Shown one piece after another: positions 50,367 through 59,413 of a DNA stretch of 64,000 bases (the stretch's first letter is position 1; every line of letters begins with the position of its first letter). Origin of the DNA: an uncultured Spirochaetales bacterium (GTDB lineage Bacteria; Spirochaetota; Spirochaetia; Sphaerochaetales; Sphaerochaetaceae); contig CASEAG010000038.1 of the NCBI GenBank assembly GCA_949285785.1, forward strand, positions 27,071 to 91,070. The letters are read 5' to 3'. Position numbers and translations under genes: made by a program. The notes under the pieces are model-generated. The model was given only the letters and a program-made list of their open reading frames with translations, was not told where the DNA came from and searched no databases.

Positions 50367-51965
50367 TCACTTGCCTGATGTAGGGTTGAAGAGGTTGTAG
50401 TCCATCTCGGGGAAGATGGCATTACGCCTCTCCGCCTTGACAAGCCATTCGGTGTGGACTGAATTCTTGCACATGTTGCTGTACACGACGTTGAAGGAGC
50501 CGAGATGGTTGCGCAGTCTTCTATCGGCATACGTGACACTGGTCTTGTCGTGGAGGATGTACGGCCAGTCGGATGCCATGGCAAGAAGGACCTCACGTGC
50601 GGCCTGGTTCAGGAAGCGGTTCTTGAGGGACTTCTGGTTGGGGAAGCGCTGTGCGAGCTCCTCCATCCTCTCGATAGCCTTGTGGGTATGGCGGTAGACC
50701 CAGTTGTTCTCGCCATCCAGCCAGGAGTCGGAATAGCCTCCCCTTCCCCATGAGCACTCGTTGAGTTCGGCCCTCTCGAAGCCTTCGCTTCGGGAGAGGA
50801 TCTGGAATGGCGTGGTGAAGACGAGACTGTCGTCCTTGGCGCCGTTGGTCAGAACCTTCTTCAGGAACGCGATGCCCTCGAACCATCTGTGTCCGAAGAG
50901 CTCCACGTCGAAGCAGAGATTCATGACAGGAGCGCTCTGCATCTCGGCGGAAAGCGAGAGCGCCTTGCGTCTGAGATGATACAGGAAGTTCTCGGCATGC
51001 AGGCCGATCTTCCTGATCGCGGTCTGGGGATCATAGGGCTTCTTGTCTTCGTCACGCCCAGTGATCGCCATGTACTTGTATCCGGTGAAGACCCTCACGT
51101 CAGGCTCATGGACATATGGTCTGATATAGTCCATGTCCAGATCGTAGCCGATGTCGCGGTAGAACTCGCGGTAGTCCGGGTCGCAGGGATATCCTGTAGT
51201 GTCGGACCACACGAGATTGGTCATGTTCCAGTCACGGGGGAAACCGCAGATTGCCGAATCATAGAGCTGTATCGGTTGATATCCGGCGCTCTCGATCCTG
51301 TTGCGTGCGGTTATGACCGAATGGGCAGGAATCTGGCACCATCTGATCCCGTATTTCTCAAGTTCGGTCTCGAGACCGGGATAGTAGCCGCACTCCGGAA
51401 GCCAGAACCCCCTGGGCGCGCTGTGGAAGAATCTGATGTGGCTCTTGATACCGATCTCGATCTGGGCCCTGATGGCCGTCGGATAGTTCTTATATAGGGG
51501 GAAGTAGCAATGGGTCGCGGCCGTTGCCACAAGCTCGACCAGTCCGCGCTCCTGCAGCCTGATGAAGCCGTCGAGGATGTTTCGTCCCATCGCCTCGTAG
51601 TATTCGAGATTCCTCCTGTAGGCATCCAGATAGAACTTGGCCATGTAGAGGTGCTCAGGCTGCTCGGCCTGAGTGCGTTCCACCTCCTTCTCTCCAAGCT
51701 CTATGCGGCTGTTCATGTACTCGACGAAACGCTCCTGGAGCGGGCCGTCGGTCAGCATCGTGCACAGTGTCGGCGAGAAGCATATGGTCAGCTTGTAAGG
51801 GCTGGTCTCGACGTCGATGGACTCGAGCATCCTGAGAAGCGGGATGTAGCTCTCGCACAGGGACTCGAACAGCCAGTTCTCCTCGAGGAACTTGGGATAC
51901 TCCAGGTGTCTGACATATGGTGAATGTGCATGCAGTATGAGATTGACACTTGCCTTTTCTCCCAT
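50367..51965 (-). CDS. GH57 1,4-alpha-glucan branching enzyme
   Basis: 532 residues, the length of the Thermotoga AmyC / Thermus GH57 branching enzymes. It introduces alpha-1,6 branches into glycogen-like alpha-glucan in the cytoplasm. LILHAHSPYVRH is the first family motif. The nucleophile is E191 in FWLPECGY and the acid/base D353 in CFDVELFGHRWFEG. The C-terminal helical domain contains ASDWPYILHDKTSVTYADRRLRNHL. Its ATG shares one base with the stop of the DUF4912 gene (TGATG), so the two are co-translated. Confidence 0.93.
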   Translation of the reverse strand: MGEKASVNLILHAHSPYVRHLEYPKFLEENWLFESLCESYIPLLRMLESIDVETSPYKLTICFSPTLCTMLTDGPLQERFVEYMNSRIELGEKEVERTQAEQPEHLYMAKFYLDAYRRNLEYYEAMGRNILDGFIRLQERGLVELVATAATHCYFPLYKNYPTAIRAQIEIGIKSHIRFFHSAPRGFWLPECGYYPGLETELEKYGIRWCQIPAHSVITARNRIESAGYQPIQLYDSAICGFPRDWNMTNLVWSDTTGYPCDPDYREFYRDIGYDLDMDYIRPYVHEPDVRVFTGYKYMAITGRDEDKKPYDPQTAIRKIGLHAENFLYHLRRKALSLSAEMQSAPVMNLCFDVELFGHRWFEGIAFLKKVLTNGAKDDSLVFTTPFQILSRSEGFERAELNECSWGRGGYSDSWLDGENNWVYRHTHKAIERMEELAQRFPNQKSLKNRFLNQAAREVLLAMASDWPYILHDKTSVTYADRRLRNHLGSFNVVYSNMCKNSVHTEWLVKAERRNAIFPEMDYNLFNPTSGK

Positions 51966-52687
51966 CAGACAGCCTCCTCCTGTTCGATTGTGCGAACTAT
52001 CGCCTCGACCGTCTCACAAGGAAGCACGGTCCCCTCGCGGTTTGTCAGGAGAGTGAGCTCGCGCTCGAGCAGATCGGTGCTGGCTGAGATCTCCTGCTGA
52101 TGCTCCAGCCAGTAGCAGGATACGAGCTGTACGGACTCGCTGCTGGCAAGCACCTCCCTCCTGCCCTGGGCGTTCTCGACCACGAGGTCGACCTTGGCGC
52201 TTCCATGCGTGGAGCTGACGTTTATGTTCCACTGGTAGTCGGACGACCCGACATTGATATCGTATGAATCGACCTCCTGTCCGTCCTCGCTGACGACGAC
52301 ATGCAGCAGGATGTCGTATGCTCCAAGCTCCTGCGTGAGGCGTTCGATGTCCAGCGGTGCGATCGACCAGTAGCAGAACAGCCAGGTCGCGCTCTTCGTC
52401 AGGACGTGGATGGATGTCTCGGGGTAGAGTTCCGGAAGCTCCTCGACACCGGGAAGGCTGGTCACCTCGCTGGCTTCGCCACGATAGTCGGTGAGCCAGG
52501 TGACGAAGCGTCTCTGAACATTGTCCTCGCCACCTTCGTAGATGTCGTCACGCTCGTCCTCGTAGATGTCCTTCAGGGTCTCGATGAGCTCGTCGCGGGA
52601 GAGCGACGACACATCCTGCACACCCTCCTGGATGGCTATGTGCTCGAGTTCCTTCTGAGAAAGGGATTCGATTTTTATCAGAACCAT
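51965..52687 (-). CDS. DUF4912 domain protein
   Basis: 240 residues from MVLIKIESLSQKELEHIA; a start 15 codons earlier would lengthen the N-terminus. The first 65 residues are helical and acidic with a Rho-N-like SLSQKELEHIAIQEGVQDVSSLSRDELIETL. The DUF4912 domain follows (about 80-190) with SIHVLTKSATWLFCYWSI and YDILLHVVV, a predicted beta-sandwich related to carbohydrate-binding modules. It is co-translated with the branching enzyme, suggesting a glucan-binding accessory role, which is an inference. Confidence 0.85.
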   Translation of the reverse strand: MVLIKIESLSQKELEHIAIQEGVQDVSSLSRDELIETLKDIYEDERDDIYEGGEDNVQRRFVTWLTDYRGEASEVTSLPGVEELPELYPETSIHVLTKSATWLFCYWSIAPLDIERLTQELGAYDILLHVVVSEDGQEVDSYDINVGSSDYQWNINVSSTHGSAKVDLVVENAQGRREVLASSESVQLVSCYWLEHQQEISASTDLLERELTLLTNREGTVLPCETVEAIVRTIEQEEAV

Positions 52688-52817
52688 TTGCAACCCCTGT
52701 AATTCCTTCAACTTATCGTAGGAAAAAGGCAATTCTTCGTCAACAGCTTGAGGAAAAGGCGACTTGCAGGGACTACTAAACTTCGATTAACAGTTGTTCA
52801 CACCGCTTACATTCTGA

Positions 52818-52823
52818 TAGACT
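52818..52823 (+). promoter_or_regulatory. -10 box before the DUF3536 GH57 gene
   Basis: TAGACT ends nine bases before the ATG at 52833; a TTGTTC lies 18 bases upstream of it (52794-52799). No Shine-Dalgarno is present, so a leaderless mRNA is predicted. Confidence 0.45.
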
Positions 52824-52832
52824 TGCAATGTT

Positions 52833-55160
52833 ATGGATAATACTGACAGGACCGCGCTGATTCTCCATGGCCACTTCTATCAGCCGCCACGCGAGAATCC
52901 GTTCACCGGAATCATAGAGAAGCAGGTCTCCGCTTCCCCATATATGGACTGGAACGAGAGGATATACCACGACTGCTACGAGGCGAATGCACATTCGCGC
53001 TACCTCTCCCCCTCCTCCAGAATCGTCTCCCTGACGAACAACTACAGCTACATATCATTCAACTTCGGACATACGCTACTGTCCTGGCTTCAGGAATACC
53101 ATCCCCGTGTGCACGAGATGATCGTGCAGGCCGACAGGGAGAGCATTGCCAGGCTCGGTCACGGAAACGCCATGGCCCAGAGCTTCAACCACACGATCCT
53201 GCCTCTGGACAAGCCCGAGGACGCCAGGCTCCAGATCATGTGGGGTGTCGAGGACTTCATAACGCGCTATGGACGCACGCCCGAGGGCATGTGGCTTCCC
53301 GAATGCGGAGTCAACGAGAAGGTCATCGACATGCTTGCCGAGGCGGGCATCAGGTTCATCGTGCTCTCCCCCTGGCAGTGCAGCGCAGTCGAGAACCCCG
53401 ACACACATCAGATGGAGCTGCTTTCAGGCAAGCCAGCGCCGTACTACCAGAGCTATATCCTCACCGGCGAGAAGGGACGGACGGTCAGTGCGTTCTTCTA
53501 CCATCCTGGGCTTGCCGAGGGCATCAGCTTCGGCCATGCGCTGAGGAACGCGGATGCCCTGTACCAGACGCTGATCGACATCCGCAACAGCGATGGAAGA
53601 GGACTCATCCACACCGCCACGGACGGTGAGATCTACGGACATCACGAACCTTTCGGCGACATGGCGCTTGCCGCACTCATCCGCAAGGTCGGAGAGAGGA
53701 ACGACTTCGTCCTTACGAACTATGCGACATGGCTGGACAGCCATCCCGCCACGCTCCATGCAGTCCTCCACAGAGGAGAAGAGGGAAAGGGAACCTCCTG
53801 GTCCTGTTCGCATGGCGTCTCGCGATGGTACAAGGACTGCGGCTGCCATACAGGTGGCGAGGAAGGCTGGAACCAGGCATGGAGGACGCCTCTGCGCAAT
53901 GCGCTGAGGAACCTTGCAGACAAGCTTGATGCAATATTCAGCAAGCGCATCAAGGAGATATTCTCCAGCAGAATCGAACCGTCCAGGCTGCTCGAGGAGG
54001 CGGGACGCACGTTCTGCGGCGCGATCACCATGGCCGACTTCATCGAGGATCTCCACAGACGATACGAGTTCTCCAGGGAGTACGACAGCCAGGTCTCTTC
54101 GATGCTCAGCGGGATAATGAACAAGCACTTCAGCCTCACCAGCTGCGGCTTCTTCTTCTCGGACCTGTCCGGAATCGAACCCAGGCAGAACATCAAATAC
54201 GCAATCTATGCAATCAGGATGTTCCAGCCTTATGTGGCCGAGGATCTGATGAGGACGTTCCTGTCCGACCTGCGTCTTGCCAAGAGCAATCTCAAGAGCC
54301 AGGGCAACGGGATGAGCATCGCGCAGGAGGAGACCAAGGGGCTGTCCGGAGAGCTGGAGGCGGCAATCTACTTCTATCTGAACAGACTGCTCGCGCTGCC
54401 CGGGGACTGGCATGACGAATACGGCCGCTTCCGTCTTGAAAAGGACTATTTCGATGATGACGAGAACTACATCGAGGTCGTCATCGACAGAGTGAGCATG
54501 AAGAGCTGGTCGTTCACCGTACTGTCCTCCTCCCCCATCGAAAGCGGAATGAACCTGTACATCTGCGAGGGAGCCGACGCATCCAGCGCCACAGGCCGAT
54601 ACCGCATAACTAACGACGACATTCCCCTGAGGATGCTGGACGACTCCTATCTATGGATCGACAGGGCGATTTCAGACCTTCCGATCTCCGAGATCAGGGA
54701 CATGACCAACTGCCTCAAGCACTACGCGATGCTGAGCCAGAACAGCCAGTATCTGCCGATGAAGACGCAGACCATCGAGAACCTTGGCCTGTCTCTGAAG
54801 ATCCTGAAGGGACTGTTCAACTGCTTCTCCGACGAGCTCGACGACAAGGAGATGTACGAGAACATGAACACCATCCTGAACTTCATCAACAAGTGCGGAC
54901 GCAACGCCGAGAAGGATGCGATCAGGTCTATCTTCTCATCCGCACTTGTACAGCTGAGCCGCAAGGTCGATGCAAACGGCCTTGGCGACACTGTGGCGGA
55001 CCAGATCATAAACATCATGACGCAGAGCCGCAACCAGGGCTTCGAACCCGAGCTGAGGGATATCCAGAACTCCGTCTACCAGTACTACATCGGAGCGAAG
55101 GCGAGCGACATCGCCGTCGAGAAGCTGAGAAGAGTCTACGACATACTCAACTTCCAATAG
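52833..55160 (+). CDS. GH57 glycoside hydrolase with DUF3536
   Basis: 775 residues. The N-terminal GH57 barrel opens LILHGHFYQPPRENPF, with nucleophile E157 in MWLPECGV and acid/base D264 in TATDGEIYGHHEPFGD. From about 320 the protein carries the DUF3536 region: GVSRWYKDCGCHTGGEEGWNQAWRTPLR and a long helical C-terminus. Members are predicted alpha-amylase or glucanotransferase-type enzymes; no specific activity can be read. Divergent from the DUF4912/branching enzyme pair, so this is a small alpha-glucan locus. Confidence 0.88.
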   Translation: MDNTDRTALILHGHFYQPPRENPFTGIIEKQVSASPYMDWNERIYHDCYEANAHSRYLSPSSRIVSLTNNYSYISFNFGHTLLSWLQEYHPRVHEMIVQADRESIARLGHGNAMAQSFNHTILPLDKPEDARLQIMWGVEDFITRYGRTPEGMWLPECGVNEKVIDMLAEAGIRFIVLSPWQCSAVENPDTHQMELLSGKPAPYYQSYILTGEKGRTVSAFFYHPGLAEGISFGHALRNADALYQTLIDIRNSDGRGLIHTATDGEIYGHHEPFGDMALAALIRKVGERNDFVLTNYATWLDSHPATLHAVLHRGEEGKGTSWSCSHGVSRWYKDCGCHTGGEEGWNQAWRTPLRNALRNLADKLDAIFSKRIKEIFSSRIEPSRLLEEAGRTFCGAITMADFIEDLHRRYEFSREYDSQVSSMLSGIMNKHFSLTSCGFFFSDLSGIEPRQNIKYAIYAIRMFQPYVAEDLMRTFLSDLRLAKSNLKSQGNGMSIAQEETKGLSGELEAAIYFYLNRLLALPGDWHDEYGRFRLEKDYFDDDENYIEVVIDRVSMKSWSFTVLSSSPIESGMNLYICEGADASSATGRYRITNDDIPLRMLDDSYLWIDRAISDLPISEIRDMTNCLKHYAMLSQNSQYLPMKTQTIENLGLSLKILKGLFNCFSDELDDKEMYENMNTILNFINKCGRNAEKDAIRSIFSSALVQLSRKVDANGLGDTVADQIINIMTQSRNQGFEPELRDIQNSVYQYYIGAKASDIAVEKLRRVYDILNFQ

Positions 55161-55184
55161 GATTCAAGCTGGCGACAAGGGAAG

Positions 55185-55213
55185 AGGCCGTCCTCAATGG
55201 GCGGCCTCTCTCT
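55185..55213. terminator. Terminator shared by the GH57 gene and recN
   Basis: GAGGCCG pairs with CGGCCTC around an 11-base loop, followed on the plus strand by TCTCTTC. It lies between two convergent genes; the T-tract is imperfect. Confidence 0.55.
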
Positions 55214-56869
55214 TCAACACTCCAGGATGCTCTTCGCGTGTGCCCTGGATATCTCGCTGACCTCACCGGACAGGAGACGGGCGATCTCGTCGACCCTTTC
55301 GCCGTCACGGATCTCGTCGATCGATGATACCGTGCGTCCGTCCTCCTCCCTCTTGTAGACCAGGTAGTGTGTCCTCGCCTTCGAAGCGATCTGGGCGAGA
55401 TGGGTTATCGCGATGACCTGATGGCTGTGACTCAGCTTCTCCAGCTCCAATGCTACAGAATGAGCGACCACACCTCCAAGGCCTGAGTCGATCTCGTCGA
55501 ACAGCAGTGTCTCGACTTCATCTTCCGCGGCAAGAGCGCTCTTGATTGCAAGCATGATGCGGCTGAGCTCGCCACCGGAAGCGACCTGGCTTATAGGGCC
55601 GGCCTTCTCACCCTTGTTCGCAGCAAGCGTGAACACGACATCGTCCATGCCGCTGGCCTCCGGCTGGCGAGTGCTCATGACGATCTGGAATACGGCGTTC
55701 TTCAAGCCAAGAGCTGACAGGTTGTCCTGGATAGTCTTCTCGAGAATCCTGGCGCACTGGGCCCTGCAGGCGCTCAACGCCTCTCCCCTGCTCTTCAGTT
55801 CGCTTTCGGCCTTATCCATCCTCTTGAGGCTGTCGGACAGAAGATCCTCGAAGTTCTCTATCGTCGCCAGTGCATTGCGGTACTCCTCCCGTCTGGCGAT
55901 GACAGCCTCGAGAGAGCCTCCGTATTTCTTCTTCAGCCGTTGCAGAAGAGCAAGCCGTGCGTTCTTCTCCTCGAGCTCGTCCTCGCTGAAGGATATCGAG
56001 GCAAGGTATTCGCCAAGCGACGAGGCGATGTCCTCGAGTTCAATGGAAGCCGATTCGATCCTTTCCAGATATGCATCGAGTCTTGCATCGGAACGGGAGG
56101 CCTTGGCCACGGCGCTCTGACATCTGGCGATGAGGGAGAGTGCACCAAGGTCGTTGCCCCCTCTGAGAGCCTCCTGGGCCTCCTCAAGCTCACCTGTGAG
56201 CACCTCGCTCTGGCCGATCAGTCTGACCTGGGCCGAGAGCTCCTCATCCTCGCCGACCTTGACGTCGGCCTTTTCGATCTCATCAAGACAGAAGGCGATG
56301 TAGTCCGCTTCACCGGATGCCTTCTCGTTCTCATCGACGAGACGCTGATGCTCCTTGCGCGCCTGGGCAAGCTCGTCATAGGCCTGTCTGTATGCAGACA
56401 GAAGCGGTGCACTGTGAGCCGCCTTGTCAAGGAGCGCCAGCTGTATGGCCGGTCTGAGCAGAGACTGGTGTGCATGCTGACTCGACACATCGACGAGAAG
56501 ACTTCCGAGGCTCTCGAGCTGCTCGCGTGTCACGCTGTAGCCGTTGACGCTCATGATCGACCGGCCGCTCTGGCGGACGATGCGCTGTATGAATAGACCA
56601 CCCTCCTCATCCTCGAGGCCGTTTTCCTTCAAGAAGGCATCGACCGCTCCGCCTTCCCTGTATGAGAAGAGCGCCTCGATGTGCGCCTCCTTCTCGCCCT
56701 GACGCACGACATCACCTTTCGACTTCTCGCCGAGTATCAGGCCGAGGGCACCGAGAATGATGGACTTGCCGGATCCGGTCTCACCGGTGATGACTGCGAA
56801 ACCGGATGTGAAATCCAGTACGAGGGAGCGGATGAGCACATAGTTCCTGACTTCGAGGCGTTCAAGCAT
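55214..56869 (-). CDS. recN: DNA repair ATPase RecN
   Basis: 551 residues of an SMC-like protein acting in double-strand break repair. Walker A is GETGSGKSIIL (31-41). NGYSVTREQLESLGSLLVDVSSQHAHQSLL is the RecN-specific block. Two coiled-coil stretches flank a central turn. The ABC signature is VASGGELSRIMLA and Walker B TLLFDEIDSGLGG, then VIAITHLAQIASKA. It overlaps nadK by eight bases, an association seen in many bacteria. Confidence 0.96.
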   Translation of the reverse strand: MLERLEVRNYVLIRSLVLDFTSGFAVITGETGSGKSIILGALGLILGEKSKGDVVRQGEKEAHIEALFSYREGGAVDAFLKENGLEDEEGGLFIQRIVRQSGRSIMSVNGYSVTREQLESLGSLLVDVSSQHAHQSLLRPAIQLALLDKAAHSAPLLSAYRQAYDELAQARKEHQRLVDENEKASGEADYIAFCLDEIEKADVKVGEDEELSAQVRLIGQSEVLTGELEEAQEALRGGNDLGALSLIARCQSAVAKASRSDARLDAYLERIESASIELEDIASSLGEYLASISFSEDELEEKNARLALLQRLKKKYGGSLEAVIARREEYRNALATIENFEDLLSDSLKRMDKAESELKSRGEALSACRAQCARILEKTIQDNLSALGLKNAVFQIVMSTRQPEASGMDDVVFTLAANKGEKAGPISQVASGGELSRIMLAIKSALAAEDEVETLLFDEIDSGLGGVVAHSVALELEKLSHSHQVIAITHLAQIASKARTHYLVYKREEDGRTVSSIDEIRDGERVDEIARLLSGEVSEISRAHAKSILEC

Positions 56870-57713
56870 GCATGCCTCCGGACCAGTTGAGCTTGCTGCT
56901 CAGAACCTGGGTGTAGTTCCTGACATCGGAGGCGATCAGCAACGCCTTGCTGCGGCTCTTCTCGACGACGATGTCATCACCCTCCTGGAGCTCGCAGTAC
57001 TGCTGCCCGTCGACGGTCAGCATGAGTTCGGTCCTCTGCCCTTCGTCGACCTTCATCGTTATAACCTCGTTGGCTCCGAGGACAAGCGGTCTGTTGGAGA
57101 GCGTGAACGGGCACACCGGAGTGATTATCAGGGCGCTCATCTCGCTGTCCAGAATCGGACCGCCGGCTGCAAGCGAATAGCCTGTGGAACCCGTCGGCGT
57201 CGCGATGATGATTCCATCGCTTCTGAACGTGCCGGCCTTTGTCTTGCCGACGTAAAGGTCGATGTTGACGACCTTGGCGACGCCCGACGAGGTTACGACA
57301 GCCTCGTTGAGTCCCTGGCACTGGAAGACCTTCTGCCCAGAGCGCATGACGCTGACCTTGAGCATGAGACGACGGGATATCTTTTCCTGGCCGTCGAGGA
57401 CCTGCTGGAGCGCATGTTGCCATTCATTGGAGCTGATCTCCGTGATGAAGCCGAAGGTGCCGAGATTGACAGCGAGTATCGGGATTCCAAGATCCTGAAC
57501 AAGACGGGCGCAGTAGAGCACAGTACCGTCCCCGCCGACGGAGACAAGAAGATCGGTCCTGATCGAGATATCGATTGTCTCGTCCAGATTCTCGACCTCA
57601 TGCACCTGGCACGATATGCCGCGCTGCTCGAGGTAGGTGCGCATCTGATGGGCAAGCTCGAGACTGTCCTTCTTCCAGAGATTCGCGATGATGACGACGT
57701 ATCTGATCTCCAA
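56862..57713 (-). CDS. nadK: NAD kinase
   Basis: 283 residues. It phosphorylates NAD to NADP. The family motif GGDGTVL lies at 60-66 in the Rossmann-like N-domain. LNEAVV and SDGIIIATPTGSTGYSLAAGGP follow in the beta-sandwich domain, with the PLVLG and DGQ segments near the end. It lies 14 bases downstream of the DegT-like gene and overlaps recN. Confidence 0.96.
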   Translation of the reverse strand: MEIRYVVIIANLWKKDSLELAHQMRTYLEQRGISCQVHEVENLDETIDISIRTDLLVSVGGDGTVLYCARLVQDLGIPILAVNLGTFGFITEISSNEWQHALQQVLDGQEKISRRLMLKVSVMRSGQKVFQCQGLNEAVVTSSGVAKVVNIDLYVGKTKAGTFRSDGIIIATPTGSTGYSLAAGGPILDSEMSALIITPVCPFTLSNRPLVLGANEVITMKVDEGQRTELMLTVDGQQYCELQEGDDIVVEKSRSKALLIASDVRNYTQVLSSKLNWSGGMHA

Positions 57714-57727
57714 TGCGGTCTTTCTCC

Positions 57728-58780
57728 TTATGGCAGATGCGAGAGGACCTTGTTAAGGGCCTCGGTATCCTTCTGCTGAAGAAATGGATATAGAGGGAAC
57801 GAAAGTCCCCTGTTAAGAGCGGCTATCGCGTTCGGATAAAGGTCATAGCGTTCCTGGTAGTGGATTCCCACGCTCTTTGTGAACGTCCTCTTGCAGGAGA
57901 CCGAATACTTGTTCGCGAAGGCGATGCAGTCATCCGGTCTTCCACTGACGACCACGGGAAAGACATAGCCGTTGGAGAGGAAGTCAACGCTTCTCAGGCC
58001 GAAGACCTTGTTCTCGGTCTTCATGACCGCCTGCATGAACATCTTGTACAGCTCGTTCCTCCTGGCAAGGAGAGCGTCGATACCGGCAAGCTGGATGATG
58101 CCGAGGGCGGCGTTCATGTCTGGAAGATCGTTGTAGGGACTGGTCGGAGCAGCGAGCTTTCTGAGCATCTCGATGCGCTCCTCGCTGGATGACAGGACGG
58201 CCGCGCCGCCGCCTGTGGAGATTATGCAGTCCTCCTCGAAGGCACATACGACCACATCGCCCAGAGTACCTCCGCGCCTGACATTGCCGCTTCCGTCATC
58301 GATTCTGGAACCGAAAGATTGAGTGATGTCCTCGACGATCGGAAGACCGAGATCCCTTATGTTCTCCAGTCCTGTCGGCACCTGGCATACAGGCTCATGA
58401 AGCAGAATGGTGGATCCGCCCGCCTCGAATGCCCGGCTTATGGCCTCGGCGCTCAGGCATCCGCACTCAGGCGATACGTCTGCAAGGAGCATAGTTGCAC
58501 CAAGCGATTCGATGACGGTCCTGTATATCTCCGGAGAGAGCACCGAGATGATGACCTTGTCGCCGGCCTTCACCCCTACCGCCTTCAGGGCAGTGGCAAG
58601 AGCGGAAGGATATGAGCGGTCCGTTATGCCGTCCTTGAGTTCGACATACTGTGCGAACTGCTTGAGGAAGTCACGCCGCCTCTCGCCAGGGCCGATCTTC
58701 TCGTCGACCATGGTCTGCAGCACGGCATCCATGTCCTTCCGTCTCAGTGTTGGCTTGAAGAATCTGATCAGTGAGGCCAT
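57728..58780 (-). CDS. DegT/DnrJ/EryC1 aminotransferase-fold protein lacking the PLP lysine
   Basis: 350 residues of the fold-type I PLP family used for sugar aminotransferases. IIS-VLSPEIYRTVIESLGATMLLADVSPE and PIVEDITQSFGS (E150-D151, which normally contacts the PLP ring) are recognisable. Where active enzymes have F-H-P-x-K-x-I-x-T-G-E-G-G, this protein has FEEDCIISTGGGA, so the Schiff-base lysine appears to be Cys185. The start MASLIRFFKP is typical in length. It may be a regulator or a non-PLP enzyme. It heads an operon with nadK and recN. Confidence 0.8.
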   Translation of the reverse strand: MASLIRFFKPTLRRKDMDAVLQTMVDEKIGPGERRRDFLKQFAQYVELKDGITDRSYPSALATALKAVGVKAGDKVIISVLSPEIYRTVIESLGATMLLADVSPECGCLSAEAISRAFEAGGSTILLHEPVCQVPTGLENIRDLGLPIVEDITQSFGSRIDDGSGNVRRGGTLGDVVVCAFEEDCIISTGGGAAVLSSSEERIEMLRKLAAPTSPYNDLPDMNAALGIIQLAGIDALLARRNELYKMFMQAVMKTENKVFGLRSVDFLSNGYVFPVVVSGRPDDCIAFANKYSVSCKRTFTKSVGIHYQERYDLYPNAIAALNRGLSFPLYPFLQQKDTEALNKVLSHLP

Positions 58781-58884
58781 GGCCAGATATTAGCATAGCT
58801 GGCGCATGCGCTACAATTGCGAACCTGTTCACTTCGAATCTGCAAGGGTTGTCGTTCAGGATGGAGGAATGCATTATTCGTGCG

Positions 58885-59118
58885 ATGGATTTAAAAACCC
58901 GTGCAGCCGACCTCGATCTGGACATTCCGGCGATGTTCCCGGCACTCAAGGACAAAAGGATTCCGCTTCTGACCAGGCTGATGGCCCATCGGATCTTCGA
59001 GGAATACAGGCCAAGGGAGGATGTGTCGATGACGCGGCACTGGTACTACGCCATACCGGTCATCATCGTCTACGCCTGCCGATATTTCGCATCGTCAAGG
59101 CCGTCTTCCTCTAGATGA
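58885..59118 (+). pseudogene. Probable internally deleted DUF1232 (YkvA-like) gene
   Basis: 77 codons from MDLKTRAADLDLDIPAMFPALKDKRIPLLTRLMA, which matches the start of spirochaetal DUF1232 membrane proteins as I remember them. The conserved core with the SPIDLIPDFIPVLGYLDD motif should come next but is absent. The reading frame goes straight to a tail resembling the family's C-terminus, RHWYYAIPVIIVY, then ends in a short basic stretch. About 45-50 residues seem to have been lost in frame. No well-placed ribosome-binding site is present. It could instead be an unrelated small membrane gene. Confidence 0.45.
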
Positions 59119-59413
59119 ACAGCGAGGAGATGTACACGGCAAGGCAGCAGCAGGTCGCCACCAGAGGCAGACTTCCCTTCACAAGCGATACGAGTATTGC
59201 GACACCAAAGCCGATGATTCCGCAGACGCTGCTTCCGCTTGCGCTTATGATTGCAGGGAAAGTCATGACGGAAAGCGTCACATAGGGTACGTAGTGCAGA
59301 AAGCTTCTGATGAACGTGGAACGTATCTCGCCATGGAAAAACACGAGCGGAATGACACGGACGAGATAAGTGACAATGGCCATCACGATGATGTAGACGT
59401 AGACATTCCTCAT
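59111..59413 (-). CDS. azlD: AzlD-type branched-chain amino acid exporter subunit
   Basis: 100 residues with four hydrophobic helices. YIIVMAIVTYLVRVIPLVFF (6-25) and FLHYVPYVTLSVMTFPAIISA are the AzlD (PF05437) blocks. With AzlC it forms a small exporter for branched-chain amino acids. The start overlaps the azlC stop by four bases. Confidence 0.85.
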   Translation of the reverse strand: MRNVYVYIIVMAIVTYLVRVIPLVFFHGEIRSTFIRSFLHYVPYVTLSVMTFPAIISASGSSVCGIIGFGVAILVSLVKGSLPLVATCCCLAVYISSLFI

